Below are positions 54,784 to 63,401 of a stretch of 64,000 bases of DNA, piece by piece; the stretch's first letter is position 1, and each line of letters opens with the position of its first letter. The stretch spans positions 1 to 64,000 of the forward strand of contig JAUXZO010000061.1 of the NCBI GenBank assembly GCA_030692685.1, written 5' to 3'. The DNA is from Acidovorax sp. (GTDB lineage Bacteria; Pseudomonadota; Gammaproteobacteria; Burkholderiales; Burkholderiaceae_C). The notes beneath the pieces were generated by a model. The model was not told the DNA's origin. It saw nothing but the letters and a program-made list of their open reading frames with translations, and searched no databases. A program made the position numbers and the translations under genes.

Positions 54784-55641
54784 TCACGCGGAGCAGCCGG
54801 GAAGAGGGCTGGCTTTGCTTTCAATGCGGGGCTTCACTGCGGTCGAGTCCCCAGCCTGAGCCGCCAGCGTCACTGCATCGCTGCGGTCCTTCAGCCCCAC
54901 ACCCGTCAGCCCCAGCTGCCGCGCCTCCTGGCACAACCACCACAGACGCGCAGCGGCGGCGGCCGGGGGCAGGCCGTCGGGCCGCACGTTGGAGATGCAG
55001 TTGCGCTGCGCATCGTTGCGCCCTACCTGCGGGTGCCAGGTCAAGTAGATGCCAAGGCTGTCGGGCGAGCTGAGCCCCGGGCGCTCGCCGATCAGCACCG
55101 CCACCAGGCGCGCGCTCAGCAGCGCGCCCACCTCGTCGCCCAGCGCTACGCGGGCTTGCTGGGCAATCACGACCGGGCCGATTTGCCAGCCTGCGGGTGC
55201 CTGCTGGCGAATGGCGTCGATCAGCGGCGGTGCCTGCCGCGCCACGGCCAGAGATGAGAGCCCATCGGCCACCACAAGCAGCAGGTCCACAGCGCTCTCC
55301 TCGCACGGCTGCTGGCCTGCGGCGCGCAGGACTTGGGCATCCGCATCGCTCAGCCGCCGGCCCAGGTCGGGCCGAAGCAGATAGGTGGCACGGTCGGGCG
55401 CAGCACTGTGCACCTGCCGCGTGGTGCAGCCCATTGCCTGCAGTTGGGCGGCGAGCGCAGGGGCGTCCAGCGGGATGTGCACGGCGTCGCGAGCCTGCGC
55501 ATGCGCCAGGCCAAAACGCAGCAGCTCGGCCGTGGGCAGCGCCGCACCCGCGCGCCCCAAGGCCAGGCGCGCCTGGGTGTGGGCGCGCAAGTCGTCCCAG
55601 GGGTCGGGAGGGATGCCATGCACCGCTGGGTCGGAGGTCAT
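54784..55641 (-). CDS. eutC: Ethanolamine ammonia-lyase small subunit
   Basis: A 285-residue subunit with LLLVVADGLSSLAV, IGERPGLSSPDSLGIYLTWH, GRNDAQRNCISNVRPDGL and LWWLCQEARQLGLTGVGLKD, all diagnostic for EutC. With EutB and adenosylcobalamin it turns ethanolamine into acetaldehyde and ammonia. The ATG overlaps the eutB stop. Confidence 0.96.
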   Translation of the reverse strand: MTSDPAVHGIPPDPWDDLRAHTQARLALGRAGAALPTAELLRFGLAHAQARDAVHIPLDAPALAAQLQAMGCTTRQVHSAAPDRATYLLRPDLGRRLSDADAQVLRAAGQQPCEESAVDLLLVVADGLSSLAVARQAPPLIDAIRQQAPAGWQIGPVVIAQQARVALGDEVGALLSARLVAVLIGERPGLSSPDSLGIYLTWHPQVGRNDAQRNCISNVRPDGLPPAAAAARLWWLCQEARQLGLTGVGLKDRSDAVTLAAQAGDSTAVKPRIESKASPLPGCSA

Positions 55642-57053
55642 GCGCCCAGCCTCAGTTGGCGCATCTGTGCCAGCGCCGGGTGCTGGGCGCTAGCGGGCAA
55701 CAGCCGCCCGGCGGCGTCGGTGATGTGCATGCGCTGCAGCCACTCGCCAAACTCGGGCGCGCACTGCAGGCCCAGCACCTCGCGCAGGTAGAGCGCATCG
55801 TGGAAAGAGGTGCTCTGGTAGTTGAGCATGATGTCGTCGGCCCCCGGCACACCCATGATGAAGGTCAGGCCCGCCGTGCCCAGCAAGGTCATCAGCGTGT
55901 CCATGTCGTCCGAATCGGCCTCGGCGTGGTTGGTGTAGCAGACATCGCAGCCCAGCGGCACGCCCAGCAGCTTGCCGCAGAAGTGGTCTTCCAGGCCCGC
56001 GCGGATGATCTGCTTGCCGTCGTACAAATACTCAGGGCCAATGAAGCCGACCACCGTGTTCGTGAGCAGTGGCGAGAACGCGCGGGCCACGCCATAGGCT
56101 CGCGCCTCGCAGGTCTGCTGGTCCACGCCGTGGTGTGCGTTGGCCGAAAGGGCGCTGCCTTGGCCGGTTTCAAAGTACATGACGTTGTCGCCAAAATCCT
56201 CGCCGAATTCTTTGCCGCGGCGAAGCGACAGCGCTGCATCGCGGGCTTCTTTCAGCAGCGCGAGTGAAATACCAAAACTCGCATTGGCCGCCTCGGTGCC
56301 CGCGATGGACTGGAACACCAGGTCCACGGGTGCGCCGTGCTCGATCATCTGAAGCGTGTTTGTCACGTGGGTGAGCACGCATGACTGCGTGGGGATCTGC
56401 AGCCGGTCGATCACATCGTCCAGCATGTGCACCAGCCCCGTCAGTGCCGCGATGCTGTCGGTGGCCGGGTTCACGCCGATGACGGCATCGCCCGCGCCGT
56501 ACAGCAGGCCGTCGATCATCGAGGCTGCGATGCCGCGCAGGTCGTCGGTGGGGTGGTTGGGCTGCAGCCGCACGGCCAGGTGGCCGGGCAGGCCGATGGT
56601 GTTGCGAAAGCGCGTGACCACGCGGCATTTGCGCGCCACGGCGATCAAGTCCTGGTTGCGCATGAGCTTGCTCACGGCCGCCGCCATCTCGGGCGTGATG
56701 CCGGGGGCCACGGCGGCGAGCGCAGCGCTGTCGGTTTCGTGCGCCAGCAGCCAGTTGCGAAAGTCGCCCACGGTGAGGTGTGCAATAGGCGCGTACGCGG
56801 CAGCATCGTGGGTGTCGAGGATGAGCCGGGTGACCTCGTCGCTTTCGTAAGGGATGACCGCGTCGTTCAAAAAGCGCCGCAGGTGTACATCCGCCAGGCA
56901 CAGGCGCGCGGCCATGCGCTCTACGGCTGAGGCAGCCGCCACACCCGCCAGCGCGTCGCCCGAGCGCAGGGGCGATGCTTTGGCGAGCAGGTCCCGCAGG
57001 CCATCAAAGTGCCAGCGCTCGCCGCCCAGGGTGATGTGATCGCTGCCTGCCAT
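55638..57053 (-). CDS. eutB: Ethanolamine ammonia-lyase large subunit
   Basis: A 471-residue barrel subunit carrying the active site. Landmarks are ANASFGISLALLKEA, FETGQGSALSANAHHGVDQQ (part of the substrate site), GFIGPEYLYDGKQIIRAGLE, CYTNHAEADSDDMD and GVPGADDIMLNYQS. The ATG at 57053 (MAGSDHITLG) is chosen. No eut microcompartment, reactivase or transporter gene lies nearby, so this is the short cytosolic pathway. Confidence 0.97.
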   Translation of the reverse strand: MAGSDHITLGGERWHFDGLRDLLAKASPLRSGDALAGVAAASAVERMAARLCLADVHLRRFLNDAVIPYESDEVTRLILDTHDAAAYAPIAHLTVGDFRNWLLAHETDSAALAAVAPGITPEMAAAVSKLMRNQDLIAVARKCRVVTRFRNTIGLPGHLAVRLQPNHPTDDLRGIAASMIDGLLYGAGDAVIGVNPATDSIAALTGLVHMLDDVIDRLQIPTQSCVLTHVTNTLQMIEHGAPVDLVFQSIAGTEAANASFGISLALLKEARDAALSLRRGKEFGEDFGDNVMYFETGQGSALSANAHHGVDQQTCEARAYGVARAFSPLLTNTVVGFIGPEYLYDGKQIIRAGLEDHFCGKLLGVPLGCDVCYTNHAEADSDDMDTLMTLLGTAGLTFIMGVPGADDIMLNYQSTSFHDALYLREVLGLQCAPEFGEWLQRMHITDAAGRLLPASAQHPALAQMRQLRLGA

Positions 57054-57170
57054 GGTGTGTTGCCGCCCTTGTGATTCTTCGTCGATGTGAAGCAAGCGCT
57101 GTGCCGGTTGTGACTGCCGGGGACCCGCAACCGGTGGTTCGGCAGATTGTGCGCCTACACTCGCCGCACC

Positions 57171-57365
57171 ATGATCCGCTGGTTCCTCGTCATTTTTCTA
57201 GCGCTGATGTTCATCAGCTGGCTGTCGCCCATGCTGCGGCGCATAGGCTTTGGGCGGCTGCCGGGGGACTTTCGGTTTCGCTGGCTGGGGCGCGATTGGG
57301 ATGTGCCGTTGGCCTCCACGCTGCTGCTGAGTTTTGTGGTCGGCCTGTTGGTGAAGTGGCTGTGA
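57171..57365 (+). CDS. Small DUF2905 membrane protein
   Basis: A 64-residue protein with two membrane helices (WFLVIFLALMFISWL and STLLLSFVVGLLVKWL) around a RRIGFGRLPGDFRFRW loop, typical of DUF2905. Function unknown. Divergent from eutB. Confidence 0.85.
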   Translation: MIRWFLVIFLALMFISWLSPMLRRIGFGRLPGDFRFRWLGRDWDVPLASTLLLSFVVGLLVKWL

Positions 57366-57406
57366 GTGTTGCCGCAGCGCGGCACCTGCTCACCCCGTCT
57401 TGTCTG

Positions 57407-58786
57407 TCACTCGCCAGCGGTTTGCAACGCGCTCAAAAACGACTTGCGCCACCAGTGCACGTCGTGTTCTCGAATGCGGATCATCAGTTTTTGGTGGCGC
57501 GCTTGCCGCTCCGCCAAAGGCATCTGCAGTGCTTGTTGAATGCTGTCCGCCATGCCCTGGGTGTCGTAAGGGTTGACCAGCAGCGCTTCTTTCAGCTGCT
57601 CGGCGGCACCGGCAAACCGTGACAACACCAGCACACCGGGGTCTTCCGGGTCTTGCGCCACCACGTATTCCTTGGCCACCAGGTTCATGCCGTCGCGCAG
57701 CGGTGTGACCAACCCCACCGCCGCCGCGCGGCACAGGCCTGGCACACGTTTGCGGGCCACCATGCGGTGGATGTAGCGCACGGGCATCCAGTCGAGTTCG
57801 CCATAGTCGCCGTTGACGGAGCCACACAGCCCTTCCAGCTCCTGGCGCAGGTCGCCGTAGGCGTTGACGTCGTCGCGCGTGGGCGAGGCGATCATGATCA
57901 GCGTGGCGCTGTCGCGGTTTTCAGGGTAGCGGTCGAGCAGCTCGCGAAACGCGCGCACGCGTTGCGGAATGCCCTTGGAATAGTCGAGCCGGTCAATGCC
58001 CATCAGCAACCTGCGGCGCGAGTATTCAGCGCGCATGCTTTCGAAGGTTTCCATCGCATCGCTGGCATGGGTGAGCCGGGTGAACTCGTCCACGTCAATA
58101 CCAATGGGGAAGGACTTTACGACCACCGTGGCGCCAAACGCGCGCACGCGGGTGTCGTCCAGCTCTTCGGCACTGCCCTCGTTGCGCACGTAGCGCTTGA
58201 AGTGCGACACATCGGCCTCGCTTTGCAGGCCCACCAGGTCGTAAGCAAACAGTGAGCGCATCAACCATTCGTGCTGCGGGATCGCGGCCATGATGAGGGG
58301 CGGCGGCACAGGGATGTGCAGGAAGAACCCGATGCGCTGCTTGCAGCCCATCGCCCGCAGTTCTGCGGCCAGCGGGATCAAGTGGTAGTCGTGCACCCAG
58401 ATGATGTCGTCGTCGCGCAGCAGGGGAAGCAACTTGCGCGCAAACATCTGGTTCACACGCCGATAGCCCGCGATGTAACTGGAATCGAAGTCTGCCAAGT
58501 CAAGCCGGTAATGGAATACCGGCCACAACACGCTGTTGCTGTAGCCCTGGTAGTAGCTGCGGTGGTCCTCGCTGCAAAGGTCCACGGTGGCCAGCGTTAC
58601 AGGGCCTGCCTGGCGCGTGTGCAGCTCGCTTTCGCCGGGCGTGCCGTCTTCCAGCACATTTCCGCTCCAGCCGAACCACAGGCCGCCAGTCTGGTTGAGG
58701 GCCTCGCCGAGTGCAACAGCAAGGCCGCCTGCTGCGGGCTTGCGCGGGTCTGCTACGCGATTGGAGATAACAACGAGTCTGCTCAT
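57407..58786 (-). CDS. otsA: Trehalose-6-phosphate synthase OtsA
   Basis: A 459-residue GT20 enzyme joining UDP-glucose and glucose 6-phosphate. Visible are [59 protein letters not shown] and the donor site [15 protein letters not shown]. Last gene of otsB-GH15-otsA; 48 bp separate it from the GH15 gene. Confidence 0.97.
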   Translation of the reverse strand: MSRLVVISNRVADPRKPAAGGLAVALGEALNQTGGLWFGWSGNVLEDGTPGESELHTRQAGPVTLATVDLCSEDHRSYYQGYSNSVLWPVFHYRLDLADFDSSYIAGYRRVNQMFARKLLPLLRDDDIIWVHDYHLIPLAAELRAMGCKQRIGFFLHIPVPPPLIMAAIPQHEWLMRSLFAYDLVGLQSEADVSHFKRYVRNEGSAEELDDTRVRAFGATVVVKSFPIGIDVDEFTRLTHASDAMETFESMRAEYSRRRLLMGIDRLDYSKGIPQRVRAFRELLDRYPENRDSATLIMIASPTRDDVNAYGDLRQELEGLCGSVNGDYGELDWMPVRYIHRMVARKRVPGLCRAAAVGLVTPLRDGMNLVAKEYVVAQDPEDPGVLVLSRFAGAAEQLKEALLVNPYDTQGMADSIQQALQMPLAERQARHQKLMIRIREHDVHWWRKSFLSALQTAGE

Positions 58787-58834
58787 CCTTTGATCATCCT
58801 TGCAAAGTTGAGCTTCGGTCTGTGGGACGCAACC

Positions 58835-60640
58835 TCAAATCACGGTGTCCCACGGCGCTGAAAGGCGCACGGCGGCGTTGATCACGCCGACCATCGAATA
58901 GGTCTGCGGGAAGTTGCCCCACATCTCGCGGGTTTCGGGGTGGGTGTCTTCCGACAGCAGGCCCAGCGGGTTGCGGGCGGCCAGCATGGTCTCGAAGATG
59001 GCGCGCGCCTCGGCCTTGCGGCCAATGCGGGCCAGCGCATCAATGCGCCAGAAGGTGCAGATGTTGAACGCTGTTTCGGGCTTGCCAAAATCGTCGGCGG
59101 CCTCGTAGCGGCGCATGTAGGGGCCATCGCACAGGCTTTTTTCCATGGCCTCTACCGTGCTGACGAAGCGCGGGTCGCGCGGGTCGATCAGGCCTACTTC
59201 GGCCATCAGCAGCACGCTGGCATCCAGCTCATTGCCGCCAAAACTTTCGGCAAACGCCTGGCGCGACTCGCACCACGATTTTTCAAGAATCTCGGCGCGC
59301 ATGCGGTCGGCATGATCGCTCCAGTACTGGGCACGGTTGGGCAGTTGCAGCGCACTCGCAATTTTGGCCAGGCGGTCGCAGGCGGCCCAGCTCATCAGTG
59401 CCGACGAGGTGTGTACCCGGGCGCGGGTGCGCAGCTCCCACATGCCGGCGTCGGGCTGGCCATACACCCGCACGGCCTGTTCGCCCACTTGCTCCAGCCG
59501 GGTGAACTCGGCCAGACCCGCGCGGTGCAGCAGCCGGTGGTCTTGGAACGCCTGGGCGGCTCCCAGCACGATGTTGCCGTACACGTCGTGCTGAAAATGC
59601 TCGGCCGCCTGGTTGCCCACACGCACCGGGCCCATGCCGCGGTAGCCTGCCAGCTGCGGCATCATGATCTCGGGCAGCTCACGCTCCAGGCCAATGCCAT
59701 ACAGCGGCTGGATATGGCCGTCGCCCGCGTCCACCACCACGTTGCTCAGCCAACGCAGGTAGTCCTCCATGGTGCCCACTTCAGAAATGCTGTTGAGCGC
59801 GCGCACCACGAAAAACGCATCACGCAGCCAGCAATAGCGGTAGTCCCAGTTGCGCCCACTGTTGGCGGACTCCGGGATGCTGGTGGTCATGGCGGCCACG
59901 ATGGCGCCGGTGTCTTCGTACAGCGACAGCTTGAGCGTGATGGCCGCGCGGATGACGGCCTCCTGCCACTCCAGCGGCACGGCCAGCGCACGGCTCCAGC
60001 CGCGCCAGTAGGTGGTGGTCTCTTGTTCAAACAGCCGTGCGGTGTCGGCAATGCCGTCCGTGAGGGTCTCGTCGGCCCCCAGCAGAAAGTTGTGTTCGCC
60101 GGTCAGCACAAAGGCCTGGCCCGACAGCACATGCGACACGGGCGCATCGGTAGACAAGCGCAGCGTCATGTGCTCGCCCACAAACCGGATGTGGTTGCTG
60201 CCCCGGGTGATGCGCGGCTCGCTCTGGCCCCAGTCGTAACGCACCTTGAGCGCCACCCGGATGCGCGGGGCGCCCTCTATGGGCCGCACCCGGCGCACCA
60301 GTGTCATGGGTCGAAAAAAGCGGGACCGGCTGTAAAAACGCGGCGCAAAGTCGGTGATTTCCACCCCATGCCCGTCCTTGTCGAACAGCTGCGTGCGCAG
60401 GATGGCCGTGTTGGGCTCGTACCACTGGTGCGCCGACGCCAGGTCTTCGATCTCGATGGCAAAGTGGCTGCCCTCGTCACCCGGTTGCAGCAGGGCGTTG
60501 AACACCGGGTCGCCATCAAAACGCGGCAGGCAGCACCACACCATGCGGGCATGGTTGTCGATGAGCGCGCTGATGGCGCAATTGCCGATCATGCCCAGGT
60601 TCAGGGACCCCGTTTGGGGTTCGGAGGCTGCTGTGTTCAT
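58835..60640 (-). CDS. Glycoside hydrolase family 15 protein (trehalase/glucoamylase-like)
   Basis: A 601-residue protein: N-terminal beta-sandwich (SLNLGMIGNCAISALIDNHA, MVWCCLPRFDG) and an (alpha/alpha)6 barrel with NWDYRYCWLRDA and the second acid in LGLLSEDTHP. GH15 includes bacterial trehalases and glucan 1,4-alpha-glucosidases. In this operon, trehalose or its phosphate is the likely substrate. No signal peptide, so cytoplasmic. Overlaps otsB by four bases. Confidence 0.92.
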   Translation of the reverse strand: MNTAASEPQTGSLNLGMIGNCAISALIDNHARMVWCCLPRFDGDPVFNALLQPGDEGSHFAIEIEDLASAHQWYEPNTAILRTQLFDKDGHGVEITDFAPRFYSRSRFFRPMTLVRRVRPIEGAPRIRVALKVRYDWGQSEPRITRGSNHIRFVGEHMTLRLSTDAPVSHVLSGQAFVLTGEHNFLLGADETLTDGIADTARLFEQETTTYWRGWSRALAVPLEWQEAVIRAAITLKLSLYEDTGAIVAAMTTSIPESANSGRNWDYRYCWLRDAFFVVRALNSISEVGTMEDYLRWLSNVVVDAGDGHIQPLYGIGLERELPEIMMPQLAGYRGMGPVRVGNQAAEHFQHDVYGNIVLGAAQAFQDHRLLHRAGLAEFTRLEQVGEQAVRVYGQPDAGMWELRTRARVHTSSALMSWAACDRLAKIASALQLPNRAQYWSDHADRMRAEILEKSWCESRQAFAESFGGNELDASVLLMAEVGLIDPRDPRFVSTVEAMEKSLCDGPYMRRYEAADDFGKPETAFNICTFWRIDALARIGRKAEARAIFETMLAARNPLGLLSEDTHPETREMWGNFPQTYSMVGVINAAVRLSAPWDTVI

Positions 60641-61389
60641 GGTTGGCGTTCTTGGTGGGGGTGGTTGCAGTGGGTGCGTGCGGCCGACAACCAGCCGCGC
60701 AGTGCGGCCGGGGTCATGCAGCGGTGTTGCGCCATGGTCGGGCCTTCGCCCACCTTGATGCCCCAGCCGCCCAGCGCCTGCACCGCAGCAAAGCCCGCTT
60801 CGTCGGTCACATCGTCCCCCACAAAAACGGGGATGCGGCCCGCAAACGGTGCCTGGGTCATGAAGTCGGTAATGGCCTGGCCTTTGTTGCTGCCCCGTGG
60901 CTTGACTTCAAACACGCACTTGCCGCGCATCAGCTCCACGCTGTCCATGCCTTGCATGGCGAGGACCAGCGTGCGGTGGCACAGGTCTTCCAGATGGGGC
61001 GCCATGCGGTAGTGCACCGCCACGCTGGCGCGCTTGGGCTCTACCAGCAAGCCGGGGTGCAGCGCCACCAGCTCGTAGGCGGCACTCAAAATCGGATCAA
61101 GGTCGGGCTGGGCGATAGAGGGGTACGAGGTGTCCGTAAGGCGATATTGGGCGCCGTGTTCGCTGGCCAGCGGCAACCTGAGGGGCGCCAGAAAAATATC
61201 AATGTCCGCCTCGCGCCGGCCCGTCACGATGGCGAGTGCACCCCCCAGTTGGGTGTGTAGCGCACTCAGCGTGGGCACCAGCCCAGACGCGACACGCACT
61301 GCCTCGGGACGCGGCGCCATCTCGGTGAGCGTGCCGTCGAAATCGAGGAAAAGCGCGTGGGCAGTTGTCAGTAATGGGAGCAGCTGCAT
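60637..61389 (-). CDS. otsB: Trehalose-6-phosphate phosphatase OtsB
   Basis: A 250-residue HAD phosphatase with DFDGTLTE (nucleophile Asp), IVTGR, EVKPRGSNKGQAI and GDDVTDEAGF, all standard OtsB motifs. It releases trehalose from its 6-phosphate. Starts at ATG 61389 or 61401. First gene of the operon; the 244 bp upstream, shared with trxC, include no recognisable site. Confidence 0.95.
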   Translation of the reverse strand: MQLLPLLTTAHALFLDFDGTLTEMAPRPEAVRVASGLVPTLSALHTQLGGALAIVTGRREADIDIFLAPLRLPLASEHGAQYRLTDTSYPSIAQPDLDPILSAAYELVALHPGLLVEPKRASVAVHYRMAPHLEDLCHRTLVLAMQGMDSVELMRGKCVFEVKPRGSNKGQAITDFMTQAPFAGRIPVFVGDDVTDEAGFAAVQALGGWGIKVGEGPTMAQHRCMTPAALRGWLSAARTHCNHPHQERQP

Positions 61390-61633
61390 AGATAAAACCA
61401 TAGCAGATTGCGCAAGGCGGGATTCGTTGGAAGGGTGTTTCAAGTCTGGTATTCGCGCGCGTTTTTGTATTTTTTTGTTCGGAGAAAAGGCGTTGGAGGA
61501 CCCAGGGAGCGTTGACGTCGGGCGGTCTGGGGTCACGGTGTGCGCCTTGAAACTCGTGCTTGTGGCCGCATAGTGATGGAGCACACCTTGAGCGTCCCGA
61601 GCGCTCCGTCATCCACCACATTTGCCGCCACCC

Positions 61634-62071
61634 ATGACCGAAGCTCCCCACATCGTCTGCCCACATTGCCACACCACCAATCGCGTGCAGCTTGCCGACC
61701 TGGGCAATGCGCCCGACTGCGGCAAGTGCCACCAGCCCCTTTTCTCAGGCGCGCCGCTGGAGCTGGATGGCAACTCCTTTGACCGCCATGTGGGGCGCAG
61801 CCAGATTCCCGTGCTGGTAGATTTTTGGGCGCCTTGGTGCGGGCCTTGCCTGCAGATGGCGCCTGCATTTGCTCAAGCGGCCCGCGAGCTGGAGCCGCAG
61901 GTGCGCGTGGCCAAGCTCAATACCGAAGCCCATCAGGCCATTGCGGCGCGTTATGCCATCCGCAGCATCCCCACCATGATTCTTTTTAGGCAGGGCAGCG
62001 AAGTGGCCCGCATCTCGGGCGCCCTGGGCGCGGCAGACATCGTGCGTTGGGTGCGTACCGCTGCGGGCTAA
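61634..62071 (+). CDS. trxC: Thioredoxin 2 (TrxC)
   Basis: A 145-residue thioredoxin with N-terminal zinc motifs CPHC (9-12) and CGKC (29-32) and active site WCGPC (C69, C72), which distinguishes TrxC from TrxA. TrxC reduces protein disulfides and is induced by oxidative stress in E. coli. ATG at 61634 after a gap to otsB. It converges with the DoxX gene. Confidence 0.95.
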   Translation: MTEAPHIVCPHCHTTNRVQLADLGNAPDCGKCHQPLFSGAPLELDGNSFDRHVGRSQIPVLVDFWAPWCGPCLQMAPAFAQAARELEPQVRVAKLNTEAHQAIAARYAIRSIPTMILFRQGSEVARISGALGAADIVRWVRTAAG

Positions 62072-62098
62072 TGCATGCGCAGAGCCGCGCCGCTAACC

Positions 62099-62145
62099 GC
62101 AGTTCATCGCAGTTCATCGCCGTTCACCGCTGTTCATCTCTGTTA
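62099..62145. repeat. 10-bp tandem repeat AGTTCATCGC
   Basis: Four to five units (AGTTCATCGC twice, then CGTTCACCGC, TGTTCATCTC) lie between the convergent trxC and DoxX genes and reach the DoxX stop codon. Confidence 0.7.
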
Positions 62146-62616
62146 GCGGATGCCCAGTACCCGGTCCAGCGACACGTTGCCCGCACCGCGCCCGGCCAGG
62201 TACAGCATCAGCCCCGCCCAAGACAGGTGCGTGGGCCAGGCATCGGGGTAGACAAAGACCTGGATCACCAGCGTCATGCCCAGCAGCGCCAGAGCCGACA
62301 GTCGTGTGAACAGGCCCAGCACCAGCAGGATGGGAAACACATGCTCTGCCACGGTAGCCATCTGCGCGGCCAGCTCGGGCGGCAGCAGGGGCAGTTTGTA
62401 TTCCTCGCGGAACAAGAAATAGGCGCTGTCGGATACCGTGAACCAGCCGTCCACCTTGGTGCGCGCCGACAGCCAGAAAATGCCCGCGATGGCAATGCGG
62501 TTGACCAGCGCCAGCAGGCTGTGCGGCGTGCCCAACGTGACGATGTCCGCCGCGCGGGCCAGCATTGCGCGTGGGCCCTTGGCGGGTGCTGTGGGGTAGT
62601 GGGTGGTGTGGTTCAT
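62143..62616 (-). CDS. DoxX-family membrane protein of a bufferin-type operon
   Basis: A 157-residue protein with four helices and a DoxX pattern: [40 protein letters not shown] and [20 protein letters not shown]. In metal-induced gig/buf operons a DoxX gene (GigD-like) follows the MNIO and DUF2063 genes. The start overlaps the DUF2063 stop (ATGA). Confidence 0.88.
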   Translation of the reverse strand: MNHTTHYPTAPAKGPRAMLARAADIVTLGTPHSLLALVNRIAIAGIFWLSARTKVDGWFTVSDSAYFLFREEYKLPLLPPELAAQMATVAEHVFPILLVLGLFTRLSALALLGMTLVIQVFVYPDAWPTHLSWAGLMLYLAGRGAGNVSLDRVLGIR

Positions 62617-63401
62617 GCGGCCTCCTCAGCCTGGGGTGATGGTGTTAAGGGCGCCAGGGCGCCAGCGTTTAGCAACAGGCCTATCAAGGCGGAAAAATCG
62701 GTTTGTGGGTCTGCCCTCAGTGCCTCGGTAGCGGCCGTCTCCAGCGACGCACCGGTGGCGCAGGCGTTCAAAAACACCACGCCCGCCCAGGGCAGTGGAT
62801 GCCACACCACAGCGGCGTGGGGGCGGGTCAGCAGGCCACCATCGCCGATCCATGGCAAGTGTGCTTTGGTGGTTTGGCCATCGCGCTGCAGGGCCCAAAG
62901 CGTGAAGGCCGGGTGTTCATCGCACCAGGTCCAGCGCGCTGCCGGGTGGGGCTGCAGGTGCTGGTGGCCCAGGGTTTCGGGGGCTTGGTGCGCCAGCCAG
63001 TGGGCGGTCAGTGCTGGGGCATAGGCGGCCAGGTGGCATTCCGTCCAGCACCGGTCCCACCGGGCGACGGCAGGCAGGTAGGGCAGTTCTGCGGCGGGTT
63101 CGAAGCTCTGCAGAAAGTTCGCAAACCCTGCGCCGTAGCCCATCAGTCGCCCGTCACTGGGCGGCCGCATGCGGGCATAGACGGCTGCAGCCGCGCGAAA
63201 CCAGTCTTCGCCCACCAGTTTGCACACTGCGGGGTAGTTGGCCTGCAGGGCGTCGATGCAAGCCTTGAGCACCGTGTTGCGGTAAACCGAAAAACCGGGC
63301 TGGGCCTGCAACGCCGCCAGCCAGGGCAGGCACGCCTCGTCTTGGGGCGCATCGGCCAGCAAGGCAGCCGAGAAACCATCCTGAAACGCGGTCAGCTGCA
63401 T
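62613..63401 (-). CDS. DUF2063 (BufC/HvfC-like) protein
   Basis: A 262-residue protein with an N-terminal DUF2063 domain ([53 protein letters not shown]) and a less conserved C-terminal half. In bufferin systems this protein helps the DUF692 oxidase process a Cys-rich precursor, probably as a recognition partner. It overlaps the DUF692 gene by 10 bp. Confidence 0.88.
   Translation of the reverse strand: MQLTAFQDGFSAALLADAPQDEACLPWLAALQAQPGFSVYRNTVLKACIDALQANYPAVCKLVGEDWFRAAAAVYARMRPPSDGRLMGYGAGFANFLQSFEPAAELPYLPAVARWDRCWTECHLAAYAPALTAHWLAHQAPETLGHQHLQPHPAARWTWCDEHPAFTLWALQRDGQTTKAHLPWIGDGGLLTRPHAAVVWHPLPWAGVVFLNACATGASLETAATEALRADPQTDFSALIGLLLNAGALAPLTPSPQAEEAA

Noticed and set aside
58940-61012. 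A 690-codon open frame on the plus strand
   Set aside because: Antisense to the GH15 and otsB genes; no family match in the translation.
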